From WHSO01 sp963732875 (GTDB lineage: Bacteria > Pseudomonadota > Alphaproteobacteria > SMXQ01), in the NCBI GenBank assembly GCA_963732875.1, contig CAVTBD010000004.1, positions 62,001 through 126,000 of the forward strand: a DNA stretch of 64,000 bases, written 5' to 3'. The notes beneath the pieces are model-generated. The model searched no databases. It was not told where the DNA came from and was given only the letters and a program-made list of their open reading frames with translations. Numbering within the stretch: position 1 is the stretch's first letter; the number at the start of each line of letters is the position of its first letter. Below, in pieces: positions 1 through 11,097 of this stretch. The position numbers and the translations under genes were made by a program.

Positions 1-2
1 AG

Positions 3-575
3 CTGGCGCAAATTCCGTTCTTCATCGACGATACGCCGGCGCTGTCGGTCGGCCAGCTCCGCACCCGGGCGCGCCGGCTCAAGCGCCAGCAGGCGCTCTC
101 CATGATCGTGGTCGACTACCTGCAGCTGCTGCGCCCGTCCACGACCAAGGCGTCCGACAACCGCGTGCAGGAGATCAGCGAGATCACCCGCGGCCTCAAG
201 GCGCTGGCCAAGGAGCTCAACGTGCCGGTACTGGCGCTGTCCCAGCTCTCGCGCGCGGTCGAGCAGCGCGACGACAAGCGCCCGCAGCTCGCCGACCTGC
301 GCGAATCGGGCTCGATCGAGCAGGACGCCGACGTGGTCATGTTCGTGTTCCGCCAGGAATACTATCTGTCGCGCGCCGAGCCCGAGATGGGCACGGAGGA
401 CCACGAGAAGTGGCAGGCGAAGATGGAGGAGGTCCACAACCTCGCCGAGGTCATCATCGGCAAGCAGCGCCACGGGCCGACCGGCGCCGTCAAGCTGGTG
501 TTCCAAGGCGAGCTCACGCGCTTCTCGGATTTTGTCCCAGACGACCATCTGCCCGACCAGAATGTCCCGTTCTGA
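3..575 (+). CDS. dnaB: Replicative DNA helicase DnaB, C-terminal part
   Basis: This is the last 190 codons of the hexameric helicase that unwinds DNA ahead of the replication fork; the beginning lies outside the window. The frame is open from base 3. The RecA-like ATPase core is recognisable: Walker B strand IVVDYLQLL near fragment residue 35, then the family motifs ALSQLSRAVEQR, DLRESGSIEQDADVV and a C-terminal IIGKQRHGPTG loop (arginine-finger region). The acidic and hydrophobic tail ending in NVPF is typical of DnaB. The downstream alr gene begins inside its last codons. Confidence 0.95.
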   Translation: MAQIPFFIDDTPALSVGQLRTRARRLKRQQALSMIVVDYLQLLRPSTTKASDNRVQEISEITRGLKALAKELNVPVLALSQLSRAVEQRDDKRPQLADLRESGSIEQDADVVMFVFRQEYYLSRAEPEMGTEDHEKWQAKMEEVHNLAEVIIGKQRHGPTGAVKLVFQGELTRFSDFVPDDHLPDQNVPF

Positions 576-1698
576 CACCGCCGATCCCGCGCTGGCGGGC
601 GGCGTGCTGACCATCGACCTCGACGCGATCGCCGCCAACTGGAAGCTGCTGGCAGGCCGGCTCGCCGCAGGCGCCGTTTGCGGCGCCGTGGTCAAGGCCG
701 ACGCCTACGGCCTCGGCATGGCCGAGGTGGCCGCCCGCCTTGTGGGCGGCGGGCTGCCGCACCTTCTTCGTGGCGCTGCCCGGCGAGGGCGTGGCGCTGC
801 GCGCCCTGCTGCCCGACGCCGAGATCGCCGTGTTCAACGGCTGCGACGACGGCTGCGCGCCGGCGCTCACCGATGCCCGGCTCACGCCGGTGCTCAACCA
901 TTCCGGCCAGATTGCCGCCTGGACCAAGGCGGCGGCGCGGGCCGACAGGCGCCTGCCCGCCATGCTGCACGTCGATACCGGCATGAGCCGTCTCGGCCTG
1001 ACGGCGGCGGAAGTGACGGATTTCGCCGCGGACCCCGCACGCCTCGCGCGGTATCGAACTGACCGCGGTAATGAGCCACCTCGCCTGCGCCGACAGCCCG
1101 AGCATCCGCTCAACGCCGAGCAGCGCGACCGCTTCGGCGCGGCGCTCGCCACGCTGGCACCGCTCGGCGTGCGACGGACCAGCCTCGCCAATTCATCCGG
1201 CATCTTCCTCGGGCCCGACTATCACTTCGATCTCGTCCGCCCCGGAGCCGCGCTCTATGGCGTCACGCCCAACCGCGAGCGCGCCCAATCCCATGGCTCA
1301 AGTGGTTCTACTGCAAGGGAAAATCCTGCAGACCCGCATAATTGACACCCCTGTGACCGTTGGCTATGGTGCGACGCACCGAACGGCAGCCGGACGGCGC
1401 CTCGCCACCGTCGGCAGTCGGCTATGCCGACGGTTACCTCCGCGCCCTGTCCGGCGTCGCCAGCGCCCACGTGGGCGACATTCCGGTGCCAGTGGTAGGG
1501 CGCGTGTCCATGGACCTCATCACTCTCGACGTGACCGACGTTCCCGAGCCGGAGACCCGGCCCGGCGCGCTGGTCGAGCTGATCGGCCCCCGTCACACGG
1601 TCGACGCCCTGGCGCACCAGGCCGGCACCATCGGCTACGAGATACTGACCGCGCTCGGCGCCCGCTTCCAGCGCCGCTACACCGGGGGCGCCCGATGA
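562..1698 (+). pseudogene. alr: Alanine racemase, reading frame broken by about five frameshifts
   Basis: Alanine racemase uses PLP to make D-alanine for peptidoglycan. The translation is recognisable only by moving between frames. VVKADAYGLG (PLP lysine) is in the first frame, FNGCDDG to MLHVDTGMSRLGL in the second, IELTAVMSHLACADSP in the third, NSSGIFLG back in the second, TVGYGATHR in the third, and VGRVSMDLITLDV (C-terminal barrel) again in the first. Switches fall near 750, 1050, 1100, 1285 and 1410. The protein would have normal length, about 378 aa, if repaired. The stop overlaps the mlaE start (ATGA). Many scattered one-base shifts with otherwise good conservation fit sequencing error better than decay. 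Confidence 0.85.
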
Positions 1699-2504
1699 GC
1701 CTCGCCCAGCATTCCGAGGAGCCGCTTCCGGTCCGCCTCCTCGCCCCCGTGGGCCGGGTGTTCCTGAACTTCCTCGGCTCGATGGGCGCGATCACCATCT
1801 TCACTTTCCAGGCCCTGCGCCATTGCGTCACGCCGCCGTTCTATCGGCGCCACCTGATCCGCCAGATGATCTCGATCGGCTACTACTCCCTGCCGGTGGT
1901 CGGCCTGACCGCGATCTTCACCGGCATGGTGCTGGCGCTGCAGAGCTACACCGGCTTCTCGCGCTTCTCGGCGGAAGGCGCGGTGGCGACCGTGGTGGTG
2001 CTGTCCATGACCCGCGAGCTCGGCCCGGTGCTGGCGGGCCTGATGGTGGCGGGCCGCATCGGCGCCTCCATGGCGGCCGAGATCGGCACCATGCAGGTGA
2101 CCGAGCAGATCGACGCGCTGACCACGCTCTCGACCAATCCCTACAAGTACCTGGTGGTGCCGCGCCTGATCGCGGGCCTCACCATGATGCCGCTCCTCGT
2201 CCTGGTCGCCGACATCATCGGCGTCTTCGGCGGCTACCTGATCGGCGTCTACAAGCTCGGCTTCAACCCTGCCGGCTATCTCACCAGCACCTTCGAGTAC
2301 CTGGAGGCCAAGGACGTCGTCTCCGGACTGGTCAAGGCGGCGATGCTTCGGCTTCATCATCTCCCTGATGGGCTGCTATCACGGCTACAACTCGCGCGGC
2401 GGCGCCCAGGGCGTCGGCACGGCAACGACCAACGCCGTGGTCTCGGCCTGATCCTGATCCTGGTGTTCAACTACATGATCACGGAGCTGTTCTTCTCGCG
2501 ATGA
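1695..2504 (+). CDS. mlaE: MlaE-family lipid ABC transporter permease (two compensating frameshifts)
   Basis: This is the inner-membrane permease of an Mla/MCE-type ABC importer that moves phospholipids between the membranes. The protein is about 269 aa with several hydrophobic helices and the family core ELGPVLAGLMVAGRIGASMA, followed by AEIGTMQVTEQIDAL. It shares ATGA with alr upstream and overlaps mlaF by 4 bp, so it is translationally coupled. Between about 2346 and 2450 the frame is displaced: an extra C after GCGGCGATG and a missing base near GTCTCGGCC. Reading the other frame there restores a normal segment (GFIISLMGCYHGYNSRGGAQ). The C-terminus ILVFNYMITELFF is back in frame. The pair is probably an assembly error. 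Confidence 0.85.
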   Translation: MSLAQHSEEPLPVRLLAPVGRVFLNFLGSMGAITIFTFQALRHCVTPPFYRRHLIRQMISIGYYSLPVVGLTAIFTGMVLALQSYTGFSRFSAEGAVATVVVLSMTRELGPVLAGLMVAGRIGASMAAEIGTMQVTEQIDALTTLSTNPYKYLVVPRLIAGLTMMPLLVLVADIIGVFGGYLIGVYKLGFNPAGYLTSTFEYLEAKDVVSGLVKAAMLRLHHLPDGLLSRLQLARRRPGRRHGNDQRRGLGLILILVFNYMITELFFSR

Positions 2505-3280
2505 CCACGCCGTCGCACGTCAAGATCCGGGTCCATGACCTGCACAAGTCGTTCGGCCGGAAGGTGGTGCTGAACGGCCTCGATCTCGACGTGGCGCGTG
2601 GCGAATCCGTGGTCGTGATCGGCGGCTCCGGCACCGGCAAGTCGGTGCTGCTGAAATGCATCCTCGGACTCATCCGGCCCGATTCCGGCTCGGTCCAGAT
2701 CGACGGCGAGGAGACCACCCGGCTCTCCGGCCGCGAGCGCGACGAGCTGATGCGCAAGTTCGGCATGCTGTTCCAGGGCGCGGCACTGTTCGACAGCCTG
2801 CCGGTCTGGGAGAACGTCGCCTTCGGCCTGATCTCGGCACGCGACGTCGACCGCGACCGGGCTCGGGGGATCGCCCTCGACAAGCTGGCCCAGGTCGGCC
2901 TCGCGTCCGAGGTCGGCGATCTGTTCCCGGCCGAGCTCTCCGGCGGCATGCAGAAGCGCGTCGCGCTTGCCCGCGCCATCGCCGCCGAGCCCGAGATCAT
3001 CTTCTTCGACGAACCGACCACCGGCCTCGATCCGATCATGGCCGACGTCATCAACGACCTGATCGTGAAATGCGTGAAGGATCTGGGCGCGACGGCGCTC
3101 TCCATCACCCACGACATCGTCAGCGCGCGCAAGATCGCGCACCGGATCGCCATGCTGCATGGCGGCAAGATCATCTGGTCCGGACCGGTCGAATCCATCG
3201 ACCGCTCGGGCAACGAGTACGTCGACCAGTTCATCCACGGCCGCGCCGAAGGACCGATCAAGATGCAGGTGTCGCAATGA
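2501..3280 (+). CDS. mlaF: MlaF-type ABC transporter ATP-binding protein
   Basis: This 259-aa ATPase energises the MlaE permease. Visible are Walker A GGSGTGKS (about residues 45-52), the signature LSGGMQKRVALARA, and Walker B EIIFFDEPTTGLDP followed by the switch histidine in SITHD. The N-terminus VHDLHKSFGRKVVLNGLDLDV is the usual ABC start. The ATG overlaps the mlaE stop. The MCE-domain partner (MlaD) and the periplasmic MlaC are not next to it, as is common in Alphaproteobacteria, where they may be encoded elsewhere. Confidence 0.92.
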   Translation: MTTPSHVKIRVHDLHKSFGRKVVLNGLDLDVARGESVVVIGGSGTGKSVLLKCILGLIRPDSGSVQIDGEETTRLSGRERDELMRKFGMLFQGAALFDSLPVWENVAFGLISARDVDRDRARGIALDKLAQVGLASEVGDLFPAELSGGMQKRVALARAIAAEPEIIFFDEPTTGLDPIMADVINDLIVKCVKDLGATALSITHDIVSARKIAHRIAMLHGGKIIWSGPVESIDRSGNEYVDQFIHGRAEGPIKMQVSQ

Positions 3281-3310
3281 CCGCCTGCCGCCGCCGGCGA
3301 GCCCGATAGC

Positions 3311-4779
<1,469 letters not shown>

Positions 4780-4780
<1 letters not shown>

Positions 4781-5394
4781 TGGCGGGCGAGCACATTACC
4801 GACCTCGTCGTGGTCGGTATCATCGTCCTTTCCGGCCTGTTCGCGCTGGCACGCGGGCTGGTCAAGGAGTTGCTGTCGATCGCGAGCTGGGTCGGCGCCG
4901 TGCTCGTCACCCTGTTCCTGTTCATGCCGCTTCGCGGCGTCGCCCGGGGCGTCATTTCCTGGCCGGTAGCGGCCGATATCACTACCGGCGCCGTCCTGTT
5001 CCTGGGCTCGCTGTTCATATTCTCCTTCATCTCCCACATGATCGCCAAGCTGGTCCAGGGCGCGGGGATGGGCGCGCTCGACCGCACGCTCGGCTTCGTG
5101 TTCGGGCTGGTGCGCGGCGTCCTCATCGTGGTCGTGCTGTTCCTGGCCCTGAGTTGGGCGATCGGCCCCAACGACCAGCCCGGCTGGTTCCGCAACGCCC
5201 GCGCCACGCCCATTCTCGCGACCGGGGCGAAGTTCCTGCTCGCCATCGTGCCCAAGGACATGCGCGGCATGTTCCCGCACATCACCACGCCCGCCCCAGC
5301 GCCCGCGACCACCCCCACCCAGGGGCCGGGACGCGAGGGATACCGGCCCGCCGAACGGCGCGACATGCAGCGCTTGATCGAGGGCACCCAATGA
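4780..5394 (+). CDS. cvpA: CvpA-family inner membrane protein
   Basis: The 204-aa protein has four hydrophobic helices in its first 130 residues (DLVVVGIIVLSGLFALARG, IASWVGAVLVTLFLFM, TGAVLFLGSLFIFSFISHMI and a helix near 110-125) and a charged proline-rich tail. This is the CvpA family, named for colicin V production but functionally unclear and repeatedly found just before purF, as here (gap of about 30 bp). The start follows GAGGAG at good spacing and overlaps the radA stop. Symbol given by family and context. Confidence 0.85.
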
Positions 5395-5425
5395 TCCATA
5401 TAAAGACCGCCGAACCGGAGTGACC

Positions 5426-6901
5426 GTGGCTTTCGAATTTCCGACGACCAACCCCTTCGACGACGCTTTCCACGAGGAATGCGGCGTTTTCGGCGTGTTC
5501 GGGCATAGCGACGCGGCCGCGCTGACGGCCCTCGGCCTGCACGCCCTCCAGCACCGCGGCCAGGAAGCGGCCGGCATGGTCACCTACGACGGGCACCATT
5601 TTCATTCCCTGCGCGGTCTCGGCCACGTGGCCGACAACTTCTCCTCCAAGGAGGCCATCGCGCGCCTGCCCGGCCGCATCGCCGTCGGCCACAACCGCTA
5701 TTCCACCACCGGCGACACGGTCGAGCGGAACATCCAGCCGCTGTTCGCCGACTTCGAGTTCGGCGGTTTCGCCCTCAGCCACAACGGCAACCTGACCAAT
5801 GCGGTGTCGCTGCGGCGCGATCTCGTCAAGCGCGGCAGCCTGTTCCAGTCCACCACCGACACCGAGGTCATCGTCCACCTGATCGCGACCTCGACCTATG
5901 TCAACGTGGTCGACCGGATGATCGATGCCCTCAAGCAGGTCGAGGGAGCCTATTCGCTGGCCGCGCTCACGCGCGACTGCATGATCGGCGTGCGCGACCC
6001 CATGGGCGTCAGGCCGCTGGTGCTGGGCGTGCTCGACGGCGCCTGGATCCTGGCGTCCGAGACCTGCGCGCTCGACATCATCGGCGCGCGCTTCGTGCGC
6101 GATCTCGACGCCGGCGAGATGGTGGTCATCACCGAGGACGGCATCGAAAGCCTGAAGCCGTTCCCGGCGCAGCATGCCCGGCACTGCATCTTCGAATACG
6201 TCTACTTCGCCCGGCCCGACAGCGTCATGGAAGGCCGCAGCATATACGAAACCCGCAAGCACATCGGCGCGGAGCTCGCGCGCGAAAGCCACGTCCAGGC
6301 CGACGTCGTGATCCCGGTTCCCGATTCCGGCGTGCCGGCGGCCATCGGCTACGCGGCCGAGGCCGGCGTCCCGTTCGAGCTCGGCATCATCCGCAACCAC
6401 TACGTCGGGCGTACCTTCATCGAGCCGACCGACCAGATCCGGCACTTGGGCGTCAAGCTCAAGCACAACGCCAACCGCGCCAACGTGGAAGGCAAGCGCG
6501 TCATCCTGGTGGACGACAGCATCGTGCGCGGCACGACCTCGGTGAAAATCGTCGAGATGCTGCGCAACGCCGGCGCCCGCCAGGTGCACATGCGCATCGC
6601 CTCGCCGCCGACCACCAACCCCTGCTACTACGGCGTCGATACGCCGGAGAAGTCCGAGCTGATGGCGGCGAAGATGTCGCTCGAGGAAATGCGCAAGGTA
6701 ATCGGCGTCGACAGTCTCGCGTTCGTGTCCATGGACGGGCTCTACCGGGCGATGGGCGAATCGGCGCGCAACGACACCCGCCCCCAGTACTGCGACGCCT
6801 GCTTCTCGGGCGAATATCCGATCCGGCTCACCGACCAGGAGGGCGGCGCCGGCACGGCCCAGCTCTCCTTCCTCACCGAAATCATCGGCGGCAAGCGATG
6901 A
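5426..6901 (+). CDS. purF: Amidophosphoribosyltransferase PurF
   Basis: PurF makes phosphoribosylamine from PRPP and glutamine, the first step of purine synthesis. The class II glutaminase nucleophile is the Cys of HEECGVFGVFG (residue 19 from this start), followed by ALQHRGQEAAG and GHNRYSTTG. The phosphoribosyltransferase half carries the PRPP loop VILVDDSIVRGTT near residue 359 and IEPTDQIR upstream. The start is GTG at 5426, placed five bases after GGAG; GTG at 5420 is in frame but overlaps that ribosome binding site. It overlaps the next gene by 4 bp. Cysteines near the C-terminus (YCDACFSGEYP) match the family. Confidence 0.96.
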   Translation: MAFEFPTTNPFDDAFHEECGVFGVFGHSDAAALTALGLHALQHRGQEAAGMVTYDGHHFHSLRGLGHVADNFSSKEAIARLPGRIAVGHNRYSTTGDTVERNIQPLFADFEFGGFALSHNGNLTNAVSLRRDLVKRGSLFQSTTDTEVIVHLIATSTYVNVVDRMIDALKQVEGAYSLAALTRDCMIGVRDPMGVRPLVLGVLDGAWILASETCALDIIGARFVRDLDAGEMVVITEDGIESLKPFPAQHARHCIFEYVYFARPDSVMEGRSIYETRKHIGAELARESHVQADVVIPVPDSGVPAAIGYAAEAGVPFELGIIRNHYVGRTFIEPTDQIRHLGVKLKHNANRANVEGKRVILVDDSIVRGTTSVKIVEMLRNAGARQVHMRIASPPTTNPCYYGVDTPEKSELMAAKMSLEEMRKVIGVDSLAFVSMDGLYRAMGESARNDTRPQYCDACFSGEYPIRLTDQEGGAGTAQLSFLTEIIGGKR

Positions 6902-7644
6902 GCGACGGCCCCGGCGCGCCGCGGGGCCGCCTCGCCGGCCGGCTCGCGCTCGTCACCGGCGCCTCGCGCGGCATCGGCGCTGCGGTCGCCAAGGCCTTCG
7001 CGCGCGAAGGCGCGCACGTGATCCTGGTGGCACGCACCCAGGGCGGGCTCGAGGAGGTCGACGACGCGATCCGCGAGGGCGGCGGCAGCGCCACCCTGTT
7101 TCCCGCCGACCTGACAGACTTCGACACGATCGACCAGATGGGCGCCGCCATCTACCAGCGCTTCGGACGGCTCGACGTGCTGGTGGGCAATCACGGTATT
7201 CTCGGGCCGCTGACGCCGATGTCGCACCTCGAGCCCAAGGACTGGGACCGGGTGCTGGCCGTCAACCTGACGTCGTGCTACCGGCTGATCCGCTCGACCG
7301 AGCCCCTGCTCCGGCTCTCGCCCGCCGGACGGGCGATCTTCGTGACCTCGGGCGCGGCCGACGGCACCCACGCCTACTGGGCCGCCTATGCGGTCGCCAA
7401 GGGCGCCCTCGAAGTGATGGTCAGGACCTGGGCGACCGAGCTCGACAACACGGCCGTGCGCGCCAATCTCATCAATCCCGGCGGCACCCGGACGCGCATG
7501 CGCGCCCAGGCGTTCCCGGGCGAAGACCCGGCGACGCTGCCGATGCCGGAACAGGTGGCCGAAGCCTTCATTCCGCTGGCCGAAGCATCGTGCACCCTGA
7601 ACGGTGCCGTGGTTCGCGCCCGCGACATGGCGGACGCCGGCTAG
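6898..7644 (+). CDS. SDR-family NAD(P)-dependent oxidoreductase
   Basis: This 248-aa short-chain dehydrogenase has the cofactor motif TGASRGIGAA near residue 20, the NAG-like NHG(ILG) segment, the catalytic serine in VTSGAA and the YxxxK pair in YAVAK. The substrate is unknown. The start codon overlaps the purF stop, and this cvpA-purF-SDR order recurs in Alphaproteobacteria, but I know of no defined role for the SDR in purine synthesis. The gene ends inside the left arm of a large hairpin that should terminate transcription. Confidence 0.9.
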   Translation: MSDGPGAPRGRLAGRLALVTGASRGIGAAVAKAFAREGAHVILVARTQGGLEEVDDAIREGGGSATLFPADLTDFDTIDQMGAAIYQRFGRLDVLVGNHGILGPLTPMSHLEPKDWDRVLAVNLTSCYRLIRSTEPLLRLSPAGRAIFVTSGAADGTHAYWAAYAVAKGALEVMVRTWATELDNTAVRANLINPGGTRTRMRAQAFPGEDPATLPMPEQVAEAFIPLAEASCTLNGAVVRARDMADAG

Positions 7645-7694
7645 AGCCTGATCGGCCCGGATCGGAACGATCCTGAGCCGTGAATCAGGCTCTA
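7642..7694. terminator. Large hairpin between convergent genes
   Basis: Perfect outer arms of 11 bp (TAGAGCCTGAT and ATCAGGCTCTA) enclose a second imperfect stem (CGGCCCGGATCG against CGATCCTGAGCCG). It lies exactly between the SDR gene and der, which converge. The left arm includes the SDR stop codon. There is no T-tract, so it may be a bidirectional RNA-end structure or a copy of a palindromic intergenic repeat. Confidence 0.6.
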
Positions 7695-7720
7695 CACTTT
7701 GAATCCAGAGCCGGGACCGC

Positions 7721-9109
7721 TCAGTCTTCGTCCGGCGCGTAGGGATTCTTGCCGCCGCGCAGCGAGACGCGGATCGGCACGCCGCCCAGCTTGAAATCCG
7801 AACGCAGGCCGTTTTCCAGGTAGCGCACGTAGCTCGCCGGCAGTTCGCCCGGACGGCTCGCGAACAGCACGAAGGTCGGCGGCCGCGCCTTGGTCTGGGT
7901 CATGTAGCGCAGCCTGAGCGGGCGCCCCTTGGCCGCCGGCGGCGGGTGCGCCTGTACCAGGGCATCGAGCCAGCGGTTGAGCGCGCCGGTCGGCACGCGC
8001 CGGTTCCATACCTCGTAGGCGTCGAACACCGCCTGCATGAGGCGGTCGGTATTCTCGCCCGTCATGGCCGACAGCGTGACCGTGCGGATGCCCTTGATCT
8101 GCGGCAGCGAGCGCTCGATGCGGTCATTCAGCAAAGCCAGCGCGGCGCGCGGGTCGTCCACCAGGTCCCACTTGTTGGCGGCGATCACGATGGCGCGGCC
8201 TTCCTCGACCACGTTGCGGGCGATGGCGAGGTCCTGGCGCTCCAGCATCACGGTGGCGTCGAGCACCAGCACCGCCACCTCGGCGAGGCGGATGGCACGG
8301 GCCGTGGCCTCGACCGACATGCGCTCGATGCGCTCTACCACTTGCGCGCGGCGCCTGAGCCCGGCGGTATCGACCAGCCGCACCGGGCGGCCGCGCCAGC
8401 TCCAGTCCACCGGAATCGCGTCCCGGGTGATGCCCGGCTGCGGCCCTGTGAGCAGCCGCTCCTCACCCACCAGGCGATTGATCAGGGTCGATTTGCCGAC
8501 GTTGGGCCGCCCCACCACGGCGAGACGCAACGGCCCGCGCGGGCCGTCCTCCTCCGCTTCGTCCTCGCCCATGTCGTCGGGCCAGGCCGCGGCCGGTGGC
8601 GCGACTGCGTCCCCGGTCTCGATATAGGGGGCCAGCGCCTCGTAGAGGCCGGCCAGGCCTTCGCCGTGCTCGGCGGAGATCGGCACCGGATCGCCGAGGC
8701 CGAGCGCGAACCCCTCCATGGCGCCCGCCGTGGCGACCCGCGCCTCGCACTTGTTGGCGACCAGGATCACGGTCTTGCCGGTGGTACGCAGCCATTGGCC
8801 GAAATGGGAATCGAGCGGGGTCACGCCCTCGCGGGCATCGAACAGCAGCAGCGCCACGTCGGCCTGCGCCAGGGCGCGCTCCGCCTGCACCCGCATCGCC
8901 GCCTCGACGGTGCCGGGACGGGCATCCTCGAGGCCGGGCGTGTCGAGCAGCCGGAAGCGCACGCCGGCGAGGCTGGCCTCGCCTTCCTTCCAGTCTCGGG
9001 TGACGCCGGGCTCCGGCTCGACGATGGCGAGCCGCTTGCCGACCAGGCGGTTGAACAGGGTGGACTTGCCGACGTTCGGGCGCCCCAGGATGGCGACGGT
9101 GGCGACCAT
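7721..9109 (-). CDS. der: Ribosome biogenesis GTPase Der (EngA)
   Basis: Der is an essential double-GTPase for 50S subunit assembly. The 462-aa protein has two G domains, each with the P-loop GRPNVGKST (about residues 9-17 and 200-208), a DTPGLE / DTAGLR switch and NKCE / NKWD specificity motif. A KH-like C-terminal domain follows (ALNRWLDALVQAHPPP, then RPPTFVLFASRP). Start ATG with little upstream sequence: bamB ends only 7 bp earlier, so the two are probably cotranscribed. Confidence 0.96.
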   Translation of the reverse strand: MVATVAILGRPNVGKSTLFNRLVGKRLAIVEPEPGVTRDWKEGEASLAGVRFRLLDTPGLEDARPGTVEAAMRVQAERALAQADVALLLFDAREGVTPLDSHFGQWLRTTGKTVILVANKCEARVATAGAMEGFALGLGDPVPISAEHGEGLAGLYEALAPYIETGDAVAPPAAAWPDDMGEDEAEEDGPRGPLRLAVVGRPNVGKSTLINRLVGEERLLTGPQPGITRDAIPVDWSWRGRPVRLVDTAGLRRRAQVVERIERMSVEATARAIRLAEVAVLVLDATVMLERQDLAIARNVVEEGRAIVIAANKWDLVDDPRAALALLNDRIERSLPQIKGIRTVTLSAMTGENTDRLMQAVFDAYEVWNRRVPTGALNRWLDALVQAHPPPAAKGRPLRLRYMTQTKARPPTFVLFASRPGELPASYVRYLENGLRSDFKLGGVPIRVSLRGGKNPYAPDED

Positions 9110-9116
9110 ATGGGAC

Positions 9117-10445
9117 CTAGCGGTAGGCGATCAGATCGGCGCCGTCGGTGAAGATGAACAGTGTATCGCGGGCGACGACGGGTGCAATCGACACGGGATC
9201 GGACATATGCACCTCGCCCAGCAGATCGCCGGAATAGGGCGAGATCGACAGGACGTCCTGGTTGGTGCCCGCGATCAACAGACGGTCGCCCGCCAGCACC
9301 GGGCCGCTCCAAGTGATCAGCTCCTCGCGGTCCTTGGGGTCCTTGTAGCGCGGCATCGAGCGCACCCAACGGATGCGGCCGTCGGCACGGGTCAGGCATA
9401 CCAGCGTGCTGTCGGTGGTGAGCACGTAGATGTAGTCGCCCGCGACCCACGGCGTCTGGATACCGGCGATCTGCTGCTCCCAGATGCGCTGCCCGTTGGC
9501 GAGGTTGATCGCCACCATGCGGCCGGAATTGCTGATCGCGATCACGCGGCCACGGTCGATCACGGGCGAGGCGCGGATGTCGGCGATCTGCCCGACGGCG
9601 CTCGAGCGCGCCGCACGCGACAGGTAGTCGGACCACAGCTCGGTGCCGTTGGAGGCGCGCAGGCCGAACAGCTCGCCGGTCGAATAAGCGACCACTAGAA
9701 CGCCGGCGTCATAGGCCGGGGACGCGCCGCCCAGCAGCGAGGCAAGCTCGGTCGCGCCGCGATGGGTCCAGACGATGCTGCCGGTCTTGGCGTCGAGCGC
9801 CTGGGTCTGGTTGTCGTTGGACACGACGAACACGCGGCCTTCCGCCACCGTCGGCGCGGACCGGATCGGCGCGGAGACGTTCTGGCGCCACAGCACCTTG
9901 CCGGTCTTGGCGTCGACCGCCAGGACCTGGGCGAAGCCCGTGGTGACGTAGACCGTGCCGCCGTCGACCGCGAGCCCGCCGCCGAGCGTGCCGTCGCTGT
10001 CCTCGTCGCCGCGCAGGTCGCGATCCCACAGCTTGTCGCCGGACTTGACATCGAAGGCGCTGAGATGAGCCTCCACGTCGAGGGTGAACACGCGCCCGTC
10101 CTTGTCCACCACCGGCTGGGCCAGCAGGCGTTCCTCGCGGTCGGCCTCCTCGCCGGCATCGGCGCTCCACACCTTGCGGGGCGCGGGACCAAGGGCAAGA
10201 TGATAGAGCGTATGGTGGGCGTTGCCGCTGGCGGTCGTCCAGGTCGCGTTCTCGACCGGTGGCGCCGTGACGACCTGGACCGAGGCCAAGTCGGGATCGG
10301 CCTTGAGGCCGCTGTCATAGATCATCACGGGAATGCGCTTGCCCTCGAGCGGCGGCGGCTTGTGCTCGACGAAAGAGCAGGAAGCGACGGCCAGGGCCGC
10401 GAGCGCTGCAACGGCGATGGCGGAACGACGCGAGGACGACATCAT
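9117..10445 (-). CDS. bamB: Outer membrane assembly lipoprotein BamB
   Basis: BamB is the beta-propeller lipoprotein of the BAM complex that inserts outer-membrane proteins. About 442 aa. The N-terminus is a lipoprotein signal (basic SSSRR, hydrophobic run, then VASC as lipobox). PQQ-type propeller blades repeat along the chain, for example KVLWRQNVSAPIRSAPTV, GSIVWTHR, GTELWSDY, GQRIWEQQI and DRLLIAGTNQDVLSIS. ATG at 10445 is preferred because GGAAAG lies upstream; an in-frame GTG at 10463 overlaps the preceding gene. The bamB-der order is conserved in many proteobacteria. Confidence 0.92.
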   Translation of the reverse strand: MMSSSRRSAIAVAALAALAVASCSFVEHKPPPLEGKRIPVMIYDSGLKADPDLASVQVVTAPPVENATWTTASGNAHHTLYHLALGPAPRKVWSADAGEEADREERLLAQPVVDKDGRVFTLDVEAHLSAFDVKSGDKLWDRDLRGDEDSDGTLGGGLAVDGGTVYVTTGFAQVLAVDAKTGKVLWRQNVSAPIRSAPTVAEGRVFVVSNDNQTQALDAKTGSIVWTHRGATELASLLGGASPAYDAGVLVVAYSTGELFGLRASNGTELWSDYLSRAARSSAVGQIADIRASPVIDRGRVIAISNSGRMVAINLANGQRIWEQQIAGIQTPWVAGDYIYVLTTDSTLVCLTRADGRIRWVRSMPRYKDPKDREELITWSGPVLAGDRLLIAGTNQDVLSISPYSGDLLGEVHMSDPVSIAPVVARDTLFIFTDGADLIAYR

Positions 10446-10452
10446 CGACAGG

Positions 10453-11097
10453 CTACTTTCCACTTAGGGCCAGGAACTCGGCCGCGCGAGCGCGCGTGGA
10501 GGGCGGCGTGGAGGCGTCGTCGGACAGGCGGCGGAAGATGTCGCTCGCGGTCTTGTCGTCGCCGCGCTTGCGCGCGAGCAACGCGGTCAGCTCGAGCGCG
10601 GAGTAGTGCCACGGACTGCCGGCTTCCGTCAGCGGCTTGATGCGCGCGGCCAGCGCCTGCGGATCGGCCTTGTCGATGGCGGCATAGCCGTAGAGCAGCA
10701 GGGCGAGGTTGCGGAACGGCTCGGCGACGCCGCTGTCCTTCGACATGCCGTCGAGCAGGGTGGCGGCCGCCGCCTCGTTGCCCTGGCGCGCCAGCGTCGC
10801 CGCCTCCTGCAGGCGGGCGAGCTCGGCGTAGCCGGCCGGCGCCTTCCGGCCGAGCGACTTGAGCGACTTGAGGGCATCGTCGGTGCGGCCGGCGGCAACC
10901 GCGTCGAGGGCTTCGGCATAGGCCAGGCCCGATTCGGCGCGACGGTTGGCCTGGTAGTGGCGCCAGCCGACGACAGCGGCCACGGCGATGACCACGAGCA
11001 GGGCGCCCGCCATGGCGTAGCGGCCGTACTTGCGCCACAGCTCGAGATGGCGCTCGCGCTTCAGTTCCTCGTCGATTTCGTCGATAAAGTTGTCCAT
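10453..11097 (-). CDS. YfgM-like membrane-anchored TPR protein
   Basis: The 214-aa protein starts MDNFIDEIDEELKRER, followed by a single membrane helix near residues 28-47 (YAMAGALLVVIAVAAVVGWR) and a helical periplasmic part of TPR-like repeats. This architecture and its position before bamB and der match the YfgM family, which is linked to the SecYEG translocon and periplasmic chaperones. The start is fixed by the conserved MDNFIDEI opening at ATG 11097. The open frame continues far upstream, but that extension has no protein-like features. Confidence 0.8.
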   Translation of the reverse strand: MDNFIDEIDEELKRERHLELWRKYGRYAMAGALLVVIAVAAVVGWRHYQANRRAESGLAYAEALDAVAAGRTDDALKSLKSLGRKAPAGYAELARLQEAATLARQGNEAAAATLLDGMSKDSGVAEPFRNLALLLYGYAAIDKADPQALAARIKPLTEAGSPWHYSALELTALLARKRGDDKTASDIFRRLSDDASTPPSTRARAAEFLALSGK